In this document: positions 46,109-55,030 of the stretch, piece after piece
Layout of the letters: the number at the start of each line of letters is the position of its first letter
Position numbering within the stretch: position 1 is the stretch's first letter
Assembly: GCF_900102525.1 (NCBI RefSeq)
Contig: NZ_FNBZ01000005.1
Location: 124,001-188,000, forward strand
Origin: Allobosea robiniae
GTDB taxonomy: Bacteria; Pseudomonadota; Alphaproteobacteria; Rhizobiales; Beijerinckiaceae
DNA length: 64,000 nt
Reading direction: 5' to 3'
Translations under genes and position numbers: made by a program
The notes under the pieces: model-generated
What the model was told of the DNA's origin: nothing
The model's database searches: none
Seen by the model: the letters and a program-made list of their open reading frames with translations, nothing else

Positions 46109-46471
46109 GTGTTCTCTCCTGCTCTCTGTCGACATCTCGGCCGCCGTCGCTGGCCTTCCCTCGTCACCGCCATCATGCTGGCCAATGCCGTCAGCGCCTG
46201 TACCTCTCGCACCATCATGCGCTTTGATCGATTCGACGGACGTAGCGATGCCGGTGCCGCCTTGCAATTCCAGCAGGATGACGCCATCTGCAAGGGCGAG
46301 GTCGCCAAGGCTCAGGCTATGGCGGCACCGATCTATTCCGGCCGCAGCCTCACTGACGCGATGGAAGCCGGCATGCTCGAAGGTCAACGGAACCAGGCGC
46401 TCAGCCGGATCATGGTCGGCTGCATGGCCGGCCGCGGCTACAGCATGACCGTTGTAACGGTGCAGCCCTAG
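46109..46471 (+). CDS. Small putative lipoprotein
   Basis: 120 residues from GTG 46109 (AAGGAG about 10 bases before). A hydrophobic N-terminal stretch ends in 'NAVSACTS', which looks like a lipobox. The remainder is helical and Gly/Met-rich ('CMAGRGYSMTVVTV'). The function is not recognised. It converges on the terminase gene 11 bp away. Confidence 0.6.
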   Translation: MFSPALCRHLGRRRWPSLVTAIMLANAVSACTSRTIMRFDRFDGRSDAGAALQFQQDDAICKGEVAKAQAMAAPIYSGRSLTDAMEAGMLEGQRNQALSRIMVGCMAGRGYSMTVVTVQP

Positions 46472-46482
46472 GCAGCGTCGTG

Positions 46483-47919
46483 TCAGCCTGGAGGCCGAAC
46501 GCGACTCTGCGGACGCACGATGCGCTGCGGACGCTCGCGGATGGTGGGGGTCTTCGCCGTGAGGTATTTGAGCGCCTGGCTCGTCGCATCGACCTGGTCA
46601 TCGTTGCGCGCGAGCGGGAAGGCCAGGAGCTCACCGAGATAATCGGCGAGCCAGCTGGCTTCGCGCGGCAGGAATACCTGCCCCGCCTCGAAGCGGGCTG
46701 CCTGCGCCATCAGTCGGGCCTGCTTGTCGAACCGCGACCGCTGAAGCAGCGTATATAATGCACCAGTACGCTGCAGGTCCTGTGACAGCGCCCGCCCAAG
46801 CTCTGTATCCTCGATTAGCGTCGTGTTGACCGCGTATTTTCCGGAGAGGTCGATGATTTTCCGCCGCAGCTCCGGCGCCTCCCATCGCCCCCGGACGAGG
46901 TCGATCAGATAATAGGTCTGCCCGATCGCCCCCCAGACCATCCCGACCGACCAGTCGGAATGCTCCGCCTTGGTCGAGGCGGTATCCCAGGACGCAACTT
47001 TCAGATCAAACTCAGCCGGCTGCTCGTCATAATGATGCAGCCAGTCGCGCTTGATGATCTGCCCTTCGGCCGGCAGCGGATTCTGCTGGTACTGCGCCGA
47101 GAAGTTCAGCGTGCCGAGATTGCGCTTGATCGCCTCGAGATCACCGTAGGTATCGCGGCCAGCATGCAGAAGTTCTCCCTGACGGCGATGATAGATCGCC
47201 TCCCTGCCTTCCCCGATGCGATAGCAGCGATCATCCGGCGCAATGGCGGGAATCGAAAGAACTTCCCAATCCTCCTTGTCCAGGACGTGACCGACCAGGT
47301 CGTCTTCGTGCAAGCGCTGCATCACGATCACAATCGCGCCGGTCGTCCGGTCGTTCAGTCGCGAGTAGAGCGTGTTGTCATAGAAGGCCTGGACCCGACG
47401 CCGGGCAGCCGCCGACAACGCTGCCTCAAGTCCGTTAATCGGATCATCGATGACAATCAGATCGGCGCCGCGCCCCAACACCGAACCACCAATAGACGAG
47501 GCATAGCGATAGCCCTGTTCGGTGGTGCGGATCTCATGGCCGCGGTTGGCCGCGATCGCGAAGTCCTGGAAGATCCGCCGATACCAGTTGGACATGACCA
47601 CGCTGCGGAAGGCCGCAGCGTGGGTGACCGACAGTTCATTGGCATAGCTGATCGCCATGATCCGCTTGCGCGGATCATGGCCCATCAACCAAGCGGTGAA
47701 GGCGATCGTGACGCAGATCGACTTGGCCGAGCGCGGCGGCACGTTGATGATCAGCCGCTTGCACTCACCGTTCCAGACCCGCATCAGCTGATAGGCGATC
47801 GCCTCGATGTGCCAGTTATGCTGATAGGCCGTTCCCGGCTCCAGCGTCACGAAGCACTGCTCGATGAAGCTCGCCAGATCACGACGGAGGATGGCGGTCA
47901 GAAGAGCTGGGTCAGCCAT
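46483..47919 (-). CDS. Phage terminase large subunit
   Basis: 478 residues. The ATPase part has Walker A 'VPPRSAKS' (60-67), Walker B 'DLIVIDDP' and 'SWDTASTKAEHSDWSV' starting the nuclease domain, whose Asp residues ('VASWDTA', 'DDQVDATSQALKYL') bind metal. It would cut and package phage DNA. No portal, capsid or tail genes are present, so the packaging function has no apparent partner here. It overlaps the DUF5681 gene by 8 bp on the minus strand. Confidence 0.92.
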   Translation of the reverse strand: MADPALLTAILRRDLASFIEQCFVTLEPGTAYQHNWHIEAIAYQLMRVWNGECKRLIINVPPRSAKSICVTIAFTAWLMGHDPRKRIMAISYANELSVTHAAAFRSVVMSNWYRRIFQDFAIAANRGHEIRTTEQGYRYASSIGGSVLGRGADLIVIDDPINGLEAALSAAARRRVQAFYDNTLYSRLNDRTTGAIVIVMQRLHEDDLVGHVLDKEDWEVLSIPAIAPDDRCYRIGEGREAIYHRRQGELLHAGRDTYGDLEAIKRNLGTLNFSAQYQQNPLPAEGQIIKRDWLHHYDEQPAEFDLKVASWDTASTKAEHSDWSVGMVWGAIGQTYYLIDLVRGRWEAPELRRKIIDLSGKYAVNTTLIEDTELGRALSQDLQRTGALYTLLQRSRFDKQARLMAQAARFEAGQVFLPREASWLADYLGELLAFPLARNDDQVDATSQALKYLTAKTPTIRERPQRIVRPQSRVRPPG

Positions 47920-48310
47920 CCTTGCCTCCCGCCGCGCCCGAACGCTTCCTGGAGAGGAAGCGCGCGATGAGCGCTTCCTCCTCAGCGTCGGTCAGCCCGG
48001 ACTCCACGTCGGGCTTGTTGTCGTTCGCCATGTCCAACCTAAACAGCAATGCGAACGCAGACACATTGCCGTCCATGGCGATCGCGAAGAGGCGCTCACG
48101 TAAGGCCTCGCGCTTGCTGATCCAAACCTCCTTGCCAGCGATTTTTGCTTTGACCTTTTTCGACAAGAAGGGCTGGTCATCATCCTTTGCGGCGGTGCTC
48201 GCTTTGCTCTTGCGGCGCCCCGACGGGTTGCCGCTCTGGCCCTTATGGAAGCGGGTATGCTGCGGCGGCTTCTTATAACCTACGGCCGGGGGATCATCCT
48301 CACGCGACAT
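47912..48310 (-). CDS. DUF5681 domain protein (possible small-terminase-like partner)
   Basis: 132 residues from ATG 48310. The N-terminal 'VGYKKPPQHTRFHKGQSGNP' is the DUF5681 hallmark (Gly-x-Ser-Gly-Asn-Pro), followed by Lys-rich segments and an acidic C-terminal 'TDAEEEALIARFL'. DUF5681 genes very often sit beside terminase large subunits in alphaproteobacteria, so DNA binding as a small-terminase equivalent is a reasonable guess. The start lies in the tail of the methyltransferase gene. Confidence 0.8.
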   Translation of the reverse strand: MSREDDPPAVGYKKPPQHTRFHKGQSGNPSGRRKSKASTAAKDDDQPFLSKKVKAKIAGKEVWISKREALRERLFAIAMDGNVSAFALLFRLDMANDNKPDVESGLTDAEEEALIARFLSRKRSGAAGGKDG

Positions 48311-49760
48311 GGCCCCCTCCAACGCTCTGGTGGGGCAAGGCGCGGGCGCTAGCATCACCCCCGCGCTGCGCCGCCATCTCCGCGAAGGTCAGCCCGGTCT
48401 CGGCGTGGCGCGCCTCGTCCTTGAAGAGCTTCTCCCAGCGACGGATCGCGCCATCGACATAGAGCGGATCGAGCTCCATCACGTAGCCGCGGCGCTTCGT
48501 CTTGGCCGCCGCGATCAGGGTCGTCCCAGAGCCGCTGAAGCTGTCGAGGATGATCCCCTTCGGCTTCGAGCAATCCTTGATCGCATCCATCACCATCGCG
48601 CAGGGCTTGACGGTCGGGTGGCTCGCTAGCTCCGCCATCCGGCCCTTGCGGAAGCCGTTCACACCCGCATAGCTCCACAGCGTGGTACGATAGCGACCGT
48701 GCTTGCCGAGCTCGATGTTGTTGATGTGCGGCGCCTTACCCGTCTTCCACAGCGTGATCAGCTCGGTCTGGCTGCGATAGAGCGAACCCATCCCGGCATT
48801 GGCCTTGGCCCAGGTGATCACCGACTTCAGCTCGTCGAAGGCGCCATATCCGGCGTTCAGCATCTCGTGCAGGTGCGGGCCATCGATGCAGCTATAGATC
48901 AGCGCACCCTCCTGGGACGCCTCCGCGATCCGTGCGAAGACCTCGTGCAGGAAGCCGGTGAACTCGAGCTTGCTCATCTCGCCCGACGCCATCGCAAACT
49001 CGCGGTGCTTGGTCCGCCCGAGACCGCTGACATGGCCATCAACCCGGACATTATATGGCGGATCGGTGAACACCATCTGGGCGAGCTCACCGCCCAACAG
49101 CGTCTGATAATCCTCGGGAGCGCGCGCATCGCCGCACAGGATGCGGTTCTCGCCCAGGAGCCAGAGATCGCCGCGCTGCGTCACTGCGGCATCCTGCAGC
49201 TCAGGCAGCGCGTCCGCCGGATCGGCCTTCACCGGGACCGGCGCGTTGCCGTCGAGGATCACATCGATCTGCGCCGTCTCGAAGCCAGTGATCTCAACCT
49301 CGAAGTCGAGATCAATCAGCTCGCCGAGCTCCAGCTTCAGGATCTCGTCGTCCCAGCCGGACAGCTCCGCTAAACGGTTATCGGTGATCCGCAGCGCCCG
49401 GATCTGCTGCGGACCGAGGTGATCGATGTAAATAACCCGCACCTTCTCCAGCCCGAGCAGCTTCGCTGCCTCGTAGCGACCATGCCCAGCGACGATTTCG
49501 CCAGCCGTCGTCGCCAGAATCGGAGACACAAAACCAAACGCTTTGATGCTCTCGGCGATCAGATGAATCTGCTTCTTCGAGTGCGTCCGCGCGTTGCGCG
49601 CCGACGGCACCAGCTCGTTCAGGTCACGCTCGCTCACCTGCGGCGCGAAGCTCGCGATCGCGCGTTCGAGGGCAGGGTCCTTGATGGTGGGCGGGATGTC
49701 AGGTTGGACGCGGCGGCGAACACGAGCTTGCGGCTTGGGGGGATCATGCGGGGAATTCAT
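48300..49760 (-). CDS. ParB-like nuclease domain fused to DNA methyltransferase
   Basis: 486 residues from ATG 49760 (49820 is an alternative). Counting from 49820, residues 60-145 form the ParB/Srx-like domain ('NARTHSKKQI' and 'VAGHGRYEAA'). The methyltransferase part has DPPY at 253-256 and then FSGSGTT around 445, an order that fits a beta-class N4-cytosine or N6-adenine enzyme. Such ParB-methyltransferases are typical phage and satellite genes that protect DNA. No restriction nuclease is beside it, so it is an orphan. It is first in the minus run with DUF5681 and terminase. Confidence 0.9.
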   Translation of the reverse strand: MNSPHDPPKPQARVRRRVQPDIPPTIKDPALERAIASFAPQVSERDLNELVPSARNARTHSKKQIHLIAESIKAFGFVSPILATTAGEIVAGHGRYEAAKLLGLEKVRVIYIDHLGPQQIRALRITDNRLAELSGWDDEILKLELGELIDLDFEVEITGFETAQIDVILDGNAPVPVKADPADALPELQDAAVTQRGDLWLLGENRILCGDARAPEDYQTLLGGELAQMVFTDPPYNVRVDGHVSGLGRTKHREFAMASGEMSKLEFTGFLHEVFARIAEASQEGALIYSCIDGPHLHEMLNAGYGAFDELKSVITWAKANAGMGSLYRSQTELITLWKTGKAPHINNIELGKHGRYRTTLWSYAGVNGFRKGRMAELASHPTVKPCAMVMDAIKDCSKPKGIILDSFSGSGTTLIAAAKTKRRGYVMELDPLYVDGAIRRWEKLFKDEARHAETGLTFAEMAAQRGGDASARALPHQSVGGGHVA

Positions 49761-49820
49761 GATGCGACGTCTTTCTCTCGAAAGAGGTCGACCGACCGGG
49801 ACCTGATCAATCTTGATCAC

Positions 49821-50420
49821 GCATCGAATACGTGACCGAGCCTACCCCTGCCGTCGGCTGTCGAAAATGCCGCTGTCCCCACAGCGACCTCCCCCGACTT
49901 GATACAAGCCCGAAACAATCGCCTCGGAAAATGCCCGCGACGATTCGCGAGCGACGAATCGTTAGCCCGCGCCCAAAGCCCGCGTCAAGACTATATTCCT
50001 AAGGATGATAGGGTGTCTTTGTCAACGGCTACCCAAACTGGGTGCCCAGGGGAACCGCGGCTATCTGCTCAAGCCGACATCATTCCCTCCTAGAGCGGGC
50101 CAAACTCCCTGTTCTCACAAAAACAATTCCCTGCTCGCATAATCGAGCCCGCGACGGAAACGCCCATAATATGAAGCGTTTAATGCAAAAATGCGGCGTT
50201 TGCTCCATCCGATCATCTGCAGAATCCCTGATAATTCCCTGCAACCAGGGAATTGGCATGAAACGATGGAGTCCAGATTTAAATCGTGGCTAGCCGCCTC
50301 GACCCGTGACACGGGCTTTCGCGCCCAAAACTCGGGTCGTGATGGCGGCACTCTCCGGAGTGGAGCGCGCTGCCGCGGAGGACGCACAGCCAAGCTGGTG
50401 TCCCCTTGCCTCACGCCGGC
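49821..50420. other. Long non-coding gap between phage cassette and ugd
   Basis: About 600 bases with no credible gene. It contains lower-GC stretches and a run of CCCTG repeats (annotated separately). No tRNA or att core was recognised. Confidence 0.5.
50106..50254. repeat. CCCTG repeats with a perfect 9-bp palindrome
   Basis: TCCCTG-type units occur near 50107, 50125-50133, 50225 and 50233-50241, then an inverted copy CAGGGAATT at 50246-50254. The last two form a perfect 9-bp stem with a 4-base loop. Such CAGGGAATT arrays recur, as far as I remember, in intergenic DNA of many rhizobial genomes near mobile genes, with no known function. Confidence 0.6.
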
Positions 50421-51767
50421 TCAAGCTGCGTTTTCAGCTTCTGTGCTTGATGCGGCGTCGAGCCCCCGCCCGACATCGGCATAGGTGAATCCCTTGGCCC
50501 TGACCTGCTCGGCGCGATAGACATTGCGGAGGTCGACGAGAACCGGCGCCACCATGGCCGCCTTGACCCGGTCGAGGTCAAGTGCGCGGAAGATGTTCCA
50601 TTCGGTCACGATGACCGCCGCATCGGCGCCCGCCACGCATTCATAGGCGTCGCGGCAATAGGTGACGCCCGCCGGCAGCACAGCCTTCGCCTGCTCCATC
50701 CCTTCCGGATCATAGGCGCGGATCGTGGCGCCGCCGTCCATCAGGGCGGTGACCACCGCGATCGAGGGTGCATCGCGCATGTCGTCGGTATTCGGCTTGA
50801 AGGTGAGACCGAGCACCGCGATCGTCTTGCCCCGCACCGAGCCGCCGCAGGCCGCGACCACCTTGCGCCCCATCGCCCGCTTGCGCTGCTCGTTCACCGC
50901 CGCCACCGTCTCGACGATGCGCGAAGGCGTGCCGTGATCCTGCGCCGTCTTGATCAGCGCCAGCGTGTCCTTCGGGAAGCAGGAGCCACCATAGCCCGGC
51001 CCGGCATGCAGGAACTTGCCGCCGATACGGTTGTCGAGCCCCATGCCGCGGGCAACGTCCTGGACATTGGCGCCGACCTGCTCGCAGAGATCGGCGATCT
51101 CGTTGATGAAGGTGATCTTCGTCGCCAGGAAGGCGTTGGCCGCGTATTTCGTCAGTTCCGCCGTGCGCCGGCCGGTGTTCAGGATCGGCGCGTTGTTGAG
51201 ATAGAGCGGCCTGTAGATATCGGCCATCACGGCGCGAGCGCGCTCGTCATCCGTACCGACGACGATACGGTCCGGCCGCTTGAAATCCTCGATCGCCGCG
51301 CCCTCGCGCAGGAATTCCGGATTGGAGACGACGGCGAAATCGGCATCGGGCCGGAGCTCGCGGATGATGCGCTCGACCTCGTCACCAGTGCCGACCGGCA
51401 CCGTCGACTTGGTCACGATCACCGTATAGCCGCGGATCGCCCCGGCGATCTCGCGGGTCGCGGCATAGACATAGGACAGGTCGGCGAAGCCGTCGCCGCG
51501 CCGCGAAGGCGTGCCGACCGCGATGAAGACCGCATCCGCACCCGCGACCGGGCCGGCGAGATCCGTCGTGAAGGACAGCCGCCCCGCCGCCGCGTTGCTG
51601 CGCACGATTTCCGACAGGCCGGGCTCGAAGATCGGGATCTCGCCGCGCTTCAGCGCCGAAACCTTGCTCTCCAGCTTGTCGACGCAGACGACCTCATGGC
51701 CGAAATCGGCAAAGCAGGCGCCGGAGACGAGCCCGACATAGCCCGAGCCCACCATCACGATCTTCAT
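50421..51767 (-). CDS. ugd: UDP-glucose 6-dehydrogenase
   Basis: 448 residues, full length. NAD loop 'GSGYVGLVSG' (7-16), 'EFLREGAAIEDF' (151-162), catalytic Cys263 in 'GYGGSCFPKDT', and the C-terminal 'GLTFKPNTDDMRDAPS'. It oxidises UDP-glucose to UDP-glucuronate for acidic polysaccharides. This matches the heparinase-like lyases in the left operon, which act on uronate polymers in other systems. It is divergent from the phosphohexomutase gene. Confidence 0.96.
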   Translation of the reverse strand: MKIVMVGSGYVGLVSGACFADFGHEVVCVDKLESKVSALKRGEIPIFEPGLSEIVRSNAAAGRLSFTTDLAGPVAGADAVFIAVGTPSRRGDGFADLSYVYAATREIAGAIRGYTVIVTKSTVPVGTGDEVERIIRELRPDADFAVVSNPEFLREGAAIEDFKRPDRIVVGTDDERARAVMADIYRPLYLNNAPILNTGRRTAELTKYAANAFLATKITFINEIADLCEQVGANVQDVARGMGLDNRIGGKFLHAGPGYGGSCFPKDTLALIKTAQDHGTPSRIVETVAAVNEQRKRAMGRKVVAACGGSVRGKTIAVLGLTFKPNTDDMRDAPSIAVVTALMDGGATIRAYDPEGMEQAKAVLPAGVTYCRDAYECVAGADAAVIVTEWNIFRALDLDRVKAAMVAPVLVDLRNVYRAEQVRAKGFTYADVGRGLDAASSTEAENAA

Positions 51768-52076
51768 CGTTTGCTCCTTGTATCAAGCGCTCCCGGCAGC
51801 CCGGGAGGCGCCGTTGTCGCTTTGGCATAGTGCAATCGTTGCAAAACCAAAACCGGGTTCTCGCCGGCCAATTCAGGGAAACCGCGGGATGGCGGCCCTT
51901 TCGGCCGGTCATACCGCCACTGCGCAGATGCCCCTGTATCGGCAGGCAGCCTATCCTGCACCACGATACGGCACCGGAATTTGACATATTCCCGCTTCGG
52001 AGGGCATCGAAGCGGGCGCGCCTCCGCGGACCCGGCAAGGCATGCGCCCGAACCTGATATCGACGGACCACCCGGC
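51768..52076. other. Divergent intergenic region ugd / phosphohexomutase
   Basis: About 310 bases. It contains the promoters of two divergent genes for nucleotide-sugar supply. I see nothing else recognisable. An in-frame extension of the mutase back to 51981 has no ribosome site and atypical residues. Confidence 0.4.
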
Positions 52077-53495
52077 ATGACCAGCCTGAAATTCGGCACC
52101 TCCGGCCTGCGCGGCCTCGTCACGGAGCTGGTCGGCCTGCCGACCTATGCCCATGTCCGCGCCTTCTGCGCCATGCTGCAGGAGGACAGGGCGGCCGGAA
52201 CGCGCGGGGAGGTCCTGGTCGGCCGCGACCTGCGATCGTCGAGCCCGCTCATCGCGGCGCAATGCGCGCAAGCCATCGCCGATGCCGGGCTTGAGCCGGT
52301 GGATTGCGGTGCCGTGCCGACACCTGCCCTGGCACAGGCGGCCATGGCCGCCGGAAGCCCGGCCGTGATGGTGACCGGCAGTCATATCCCCGATGACCGG
52401 AACGGCCTGAAATTCTATCGCGCCCAGGGCGAAATCGACAAGGCGGACGAAGCGCGCATCCTCGCCCATCATGAAGCGCTGGCACTGACGGCTGCTCCGG
52501 ACGTCTCGGCGGAACCGCAGCGGCGCGACGTCGTCTCCGGCTATCGCGCCCGCTATGTCGATTTCTTCGGGCGCGCGCTGGAAGGCCTCATCGTCGGCGT
52601 CTACCAGCATTCCTCCGTCGGCCGCGACGTCATCTGCGACGTGTTGTCGGCGCTTGGAGCCACGCCGATCGTGCTGGGGCGCAGCGACAGCTTCATCCCC
52701 GTCGATACCGAGGCGCTCCGTCCGGAGGATGAAGAACTGGCCCGGCGCTGGGCCGGCGAGCGCAGGCTCGACGCGATCGTCTCGACCGATGGCGACGCCG
52801 ACCGTCCGCTGGTCGCCGACGAAACCGGCCGCTTCCTGCGCGGCGACCTCGTCGGCGCGCTCACCGCGCGCTTCCTCGGCGCGGATGCGATCGTGACGCC
52901 GGTCACGTCGAACTCGGCGCTGGACCGCCCCGGATCGTTCGCGAGGGTCGTGCGCACCCGCGTCGGCTCGCCCTATGTGATCGCGGGCATGGCGCAGGCT
53001 CAGGCCGAAGGTGCCAGGACCGTCATCGGTTTCGAGGCGAATGGCGGCGTCCTGCTCGGTTCGGAGGTCGTGCGGGACGGCCGGCGGCTTGCCGCCCTGC
53101 CGACGCGCGACGCCATGCTGCCGATCGTGGCGACACTCGCACTGGCGCGCGCCACGCAAAAGCCGTTGAGCGCCATTGCGGCGGAAGCCCGCTTCGCCAT
53201 CGCCCTGTCGAACCGCCTGCAGGAGGTCCCGCAGGACAGGACAACCGCCCTGATCGCCCGGCTCGACGCCGAGGATTCCGGCTTCCGCGACACGGCTTTC
53301 GCGGCCCATGGCGGGGTCGCTGCGCGCGATCGCCGGGACGGGCTGCGCCTGACGCTCGGCAATGGCGCGACGGTGCATTTCCGGGCCTCGGGCAACGCTC
53401 CGGAACTGCGCGTCTATGTCGAGGCCCCGGCGCTGGCAGCGGCCGAAGCCCTGCTCGCCGAGAATCTCACTTTCGCAGCGGCGCAAACGCGCTGA
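52077..53495 (+). CDS. Phosphomannomutase/phosphoglucomutase
   Basis: 472 residues from ATG 52077. Alpha-D-phosphohexomutase family: 'GTSGLRG' (7-13), phospho-Ser102 in 'VTGSHIPDDRNGLKFY', metal loop 'DGDADRP' near residue 240, and phosphate-binding 'FRASGNAPELRVYVEA' at the C-terminus. It interconverts hexose 6- and 1-phosphates and feeds nucleotide-sugar synthesis. Whether it prefers mannose or glucose is not certain from sequence. It sits between ugd and the rml genes. Confidence 0.93.
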   Translation: MTSLKFGTSGLRGLVTELVGLPTYAHVRAFCAMLQEDRAAGTRGEVLVGRDLRSSSPLIAAQCAQAIADAGLEPVDCGAVPTPALAQAAMAAGSPAVMVTGSHIPDDRNGLKFYRAQGEIDKADEARILAHHEALALTAAPDVSAEPQRRDVVSGYRARYVDFFGRALEGLIVGVYQHSSVGRDVICDVLSALGATPIVLGRSDSFIPVDTEALRPEDEELARRWAGERRLDAIVSTDGDADRPLVADETGRFLRGDLVGALTARFLGADAIVTPVTSNSALDRPGSFARVVRTRVGSPYVIAGMAQAQAEGARTVIGFEANGGVLLGSEVVRDGRRLAALPTRDAMLPIVATLALARATQKPLSAIAAEARFAIALSNRLQEVPQDRTTALIARLDAEDSGFRDTAFAAHGGVAARDRRDGLRLTLGNGATVHFRASGNAPELRVYVEAPALAAAEALLAENLTFAAAQTR

Positions 53496-53584
53496 GTGAC
53501 GACTTGCAGCCCATCCGCCAGACCGGCAAAGCCATTCGAAGCCGCGCCTGACCAAACCGCCTTCGAGACAGCAGGATCCGTGAC

Positions 53585-54793
53585 ATGACCGAAGCTTTCA
53601 TCTGCGCCTATGTCCGCACGCCGATCGGCCGCTTCGGCGGCTCGCTCTCCTCCGTCCGGGCGGACGATCTCGGCGCGGTGCCGCTGAAGGCGCTGGTCGA
53701 GCGTCATCCGCAAGTCGATTTCGGCGCCGTGGACGATGTGATCTTCGGCTGCGCCAACCAGGCGGGCGAGGACAACCGCAATGTCGCGCGCATGTCTCTG
53801 CTGCTCGCCGGCCTGCCCAAGGAGGTGCCGGGCACGACGATCAACCGGCTCTGCGGCTCGGGAATGGATGCGGTCATCGCCGCCGCGCGCGCGATCAAGG
53901 CAAGCGAGGCCGAACTGATGATTGCCGGCGGCGTCGAAAGCATGTCGCGCGCGCCTTTCGTCATGCCCAAGGCCGACAGCGCCTTCTCGCGCCATGCCGA
54001 GATCCACGACACCACGATCGGCTGGCGCTTCGTCAATCCGCTGATGAAGGCGCAGTACGGGATCGATTCCATGCCGGAGACCGGCGAGAACGTCGCCGCC
54101 GACTGCCATATCAGCCGCGCCGACCAGGATGCCTTCGCGCTGCGCTCGCAGCTCAAGGCCGTCGCTGCCCAGCAGAACGGCCGCCTCGCCAAGGAGATCG
54201 TCCCGGTCCTGATCCCGCAGCGCAAGGGCGATCCCGTTCGTGTCGAGATCGACGAGCATCCGCGCGGCGACACCACGCTTGAAAAGCTCGCCAAGCTCGG
54301 CACCCCGTTCCGTAAGGAAGGCGGGACGGTCACCGCCGGGAATGCGTCCGGCGTCAACGATGGTGCGGCGGCGCTGATCATCGCTTCTGAGAAGGCTGCG
54401 GCGAAATACGGTCTGACGCCGATCGCGCGTGTCCTCGGCGGCGCGACCGGCGGCATCGCGCCGCGCGTCATGGGCCTCGGGCCGATCCCGGCGACGCGCA
54501 AGCTCTGCGAGCGCCTCGGTCTCAAGCCCACCGATTTCGACATCGTCGAGCTGAACGAGGCCTTCGCCTCGCAGGGCATCGCGGTGCTGCGCGAACTCGG
54601 CATCGCCGAGGACGGGGCGCATGTGAACCCGAATGGCGGTGCGATCGCGCTCGGCCACCCGCTCGGCATGTCCGGTGCCCGCATCACCGGCACGGCCGCG
54701 CTCGAACTGTCCCTGACCGGCAAGAGGCGCGCGCTCGCCACCATGTGCATCGGCGTCGGCCAGGGCATCGCAGTGGCGCTGGAGCGGGCGTAG
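53585..54793 (+). CDS. pcaF: 3-oxoadipyl-CoA thiolase (PcaF-like)
   Basis: 402 residues. Thiolase catalytic residues: Cys90 in '[10 protein letters not shown]', His in '[11 protein letters not shown]', Cys in 'MCIGVGQG'. The stretches '[10 protein letters not shown]' (61-70), '[15 protein letters not shown]' and '[11 protein letters not shown]' are what I remember from beta-ketoadipyl-CoA thiolases rather than from PhaA-type acetoacetyl-CoA thiolases. It would cleave 3-oxoadipyl-CoA to succinyl-CoA and acetyl-CoA in aromatic breakdown. No other pca gene is near, so it looks isolated among sugar-nucleotide genes. It has its own terminator. Confidence 0.88.
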   Translation: MTEAFICAYVRTPIGRFGGSLSSVRADDLGAVPLKALVERHPQVDFGAVDDVIFGCANQAGEDNRNVARMSLLLAGLPKEVPGTTINRLCGSGMDAVIAAARAIKASEAELMIAGGVESMSRAPFVMPKADSAFSRHAEIHDTTIGWRFVNPLMKAQYGIDSMPETGENVAADCHISRADQDAFALRSQLKAVAAQQNGRLAKEIVPVLIPQRKGDPVRVEIDEHPRGDTTLEKLAKLGTPFRKEGGTVTAGNASGVNDGAAALIIASEKAAAKYGLTPIARVLGGATGGIAPRVMGLGPIPATRKLCERLGLKPTDFDIVELNEAFASQGIAVLRELGIAEDGAHVNPNGGAIALGHPLGMSGARITGTAALELSLTGKRRALATMCIGVGQGIAVALERA

Positions 54794-54795
54794 GC

Positions 54796-54815
54796 GCCGT
54801 CACGGCCGGTTTTTT
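54796..54815 (+). terminator. Terminator after thiolase gene
   Basis: GCCG-TCA-CGGC hairpin (54796-54806) followed by CGG and T6 (54810-54815), 3 bp after the thiolase stop. A short stem but a proper T-run. Confidence 0.65.
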
Positions 54816-55030
54816 CCCGAACCGCAGGCTCCGGCCCCTAACCATAAGGGGCCTTTGTTTCGCCGCGGTTCGGGCGTTTCGCTGTCGCGCAAAGGCAGTT
54901 CATGATAGGGCCGCAGGGTGAAAGGGGGGTATGAGTTGAGACCGACGGCCAGAACCGCCGATCCGGGCGCGTGCGCCTCGTCCGCTCATTCTCCGCACCT
55001 TCGCGATCACGGCCGCCAGGATTACCTCTT

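Larger units (their letters stand above)
43477..49760. mobile_element. Phage-derived cassette (recombination plus packaging genes only)
   Basis: HTH, ERF, YqaJ nuclease and HNH on one strand and methyltransferase-DUF5681-terminase on the other form a compact set without integrase, portal, capsid, tail or lysis genes. It interrupts the polysaccharide/lipid supply genes. Ends could not be defined because I found no att-like direct repeat by eye. The left end may extend to the lower-GC region at 41.5 kb and the right end to the CCCTG repeats at 50.1-50.25 kb. Confidence 0.7.

Noticed and set aside
43477-49760. Restriction-modification system
   Set aside because: The ParB-methyltransferase has no adjoining restriction nuclease; the HNH gene is in the recombination run on the other strand.
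50115-50414. 99-codon minus-strand frame in the gap before ugd
   Set aside because: No ribosome site or domain, and it covers the CCCTG repeats and palindrome.
51951-53555. 534-codon minus-strand frame opposite the phosphohexomutase
   Set aside because: Shadow frame; the plus strand has the active-site Ser and metal loop.
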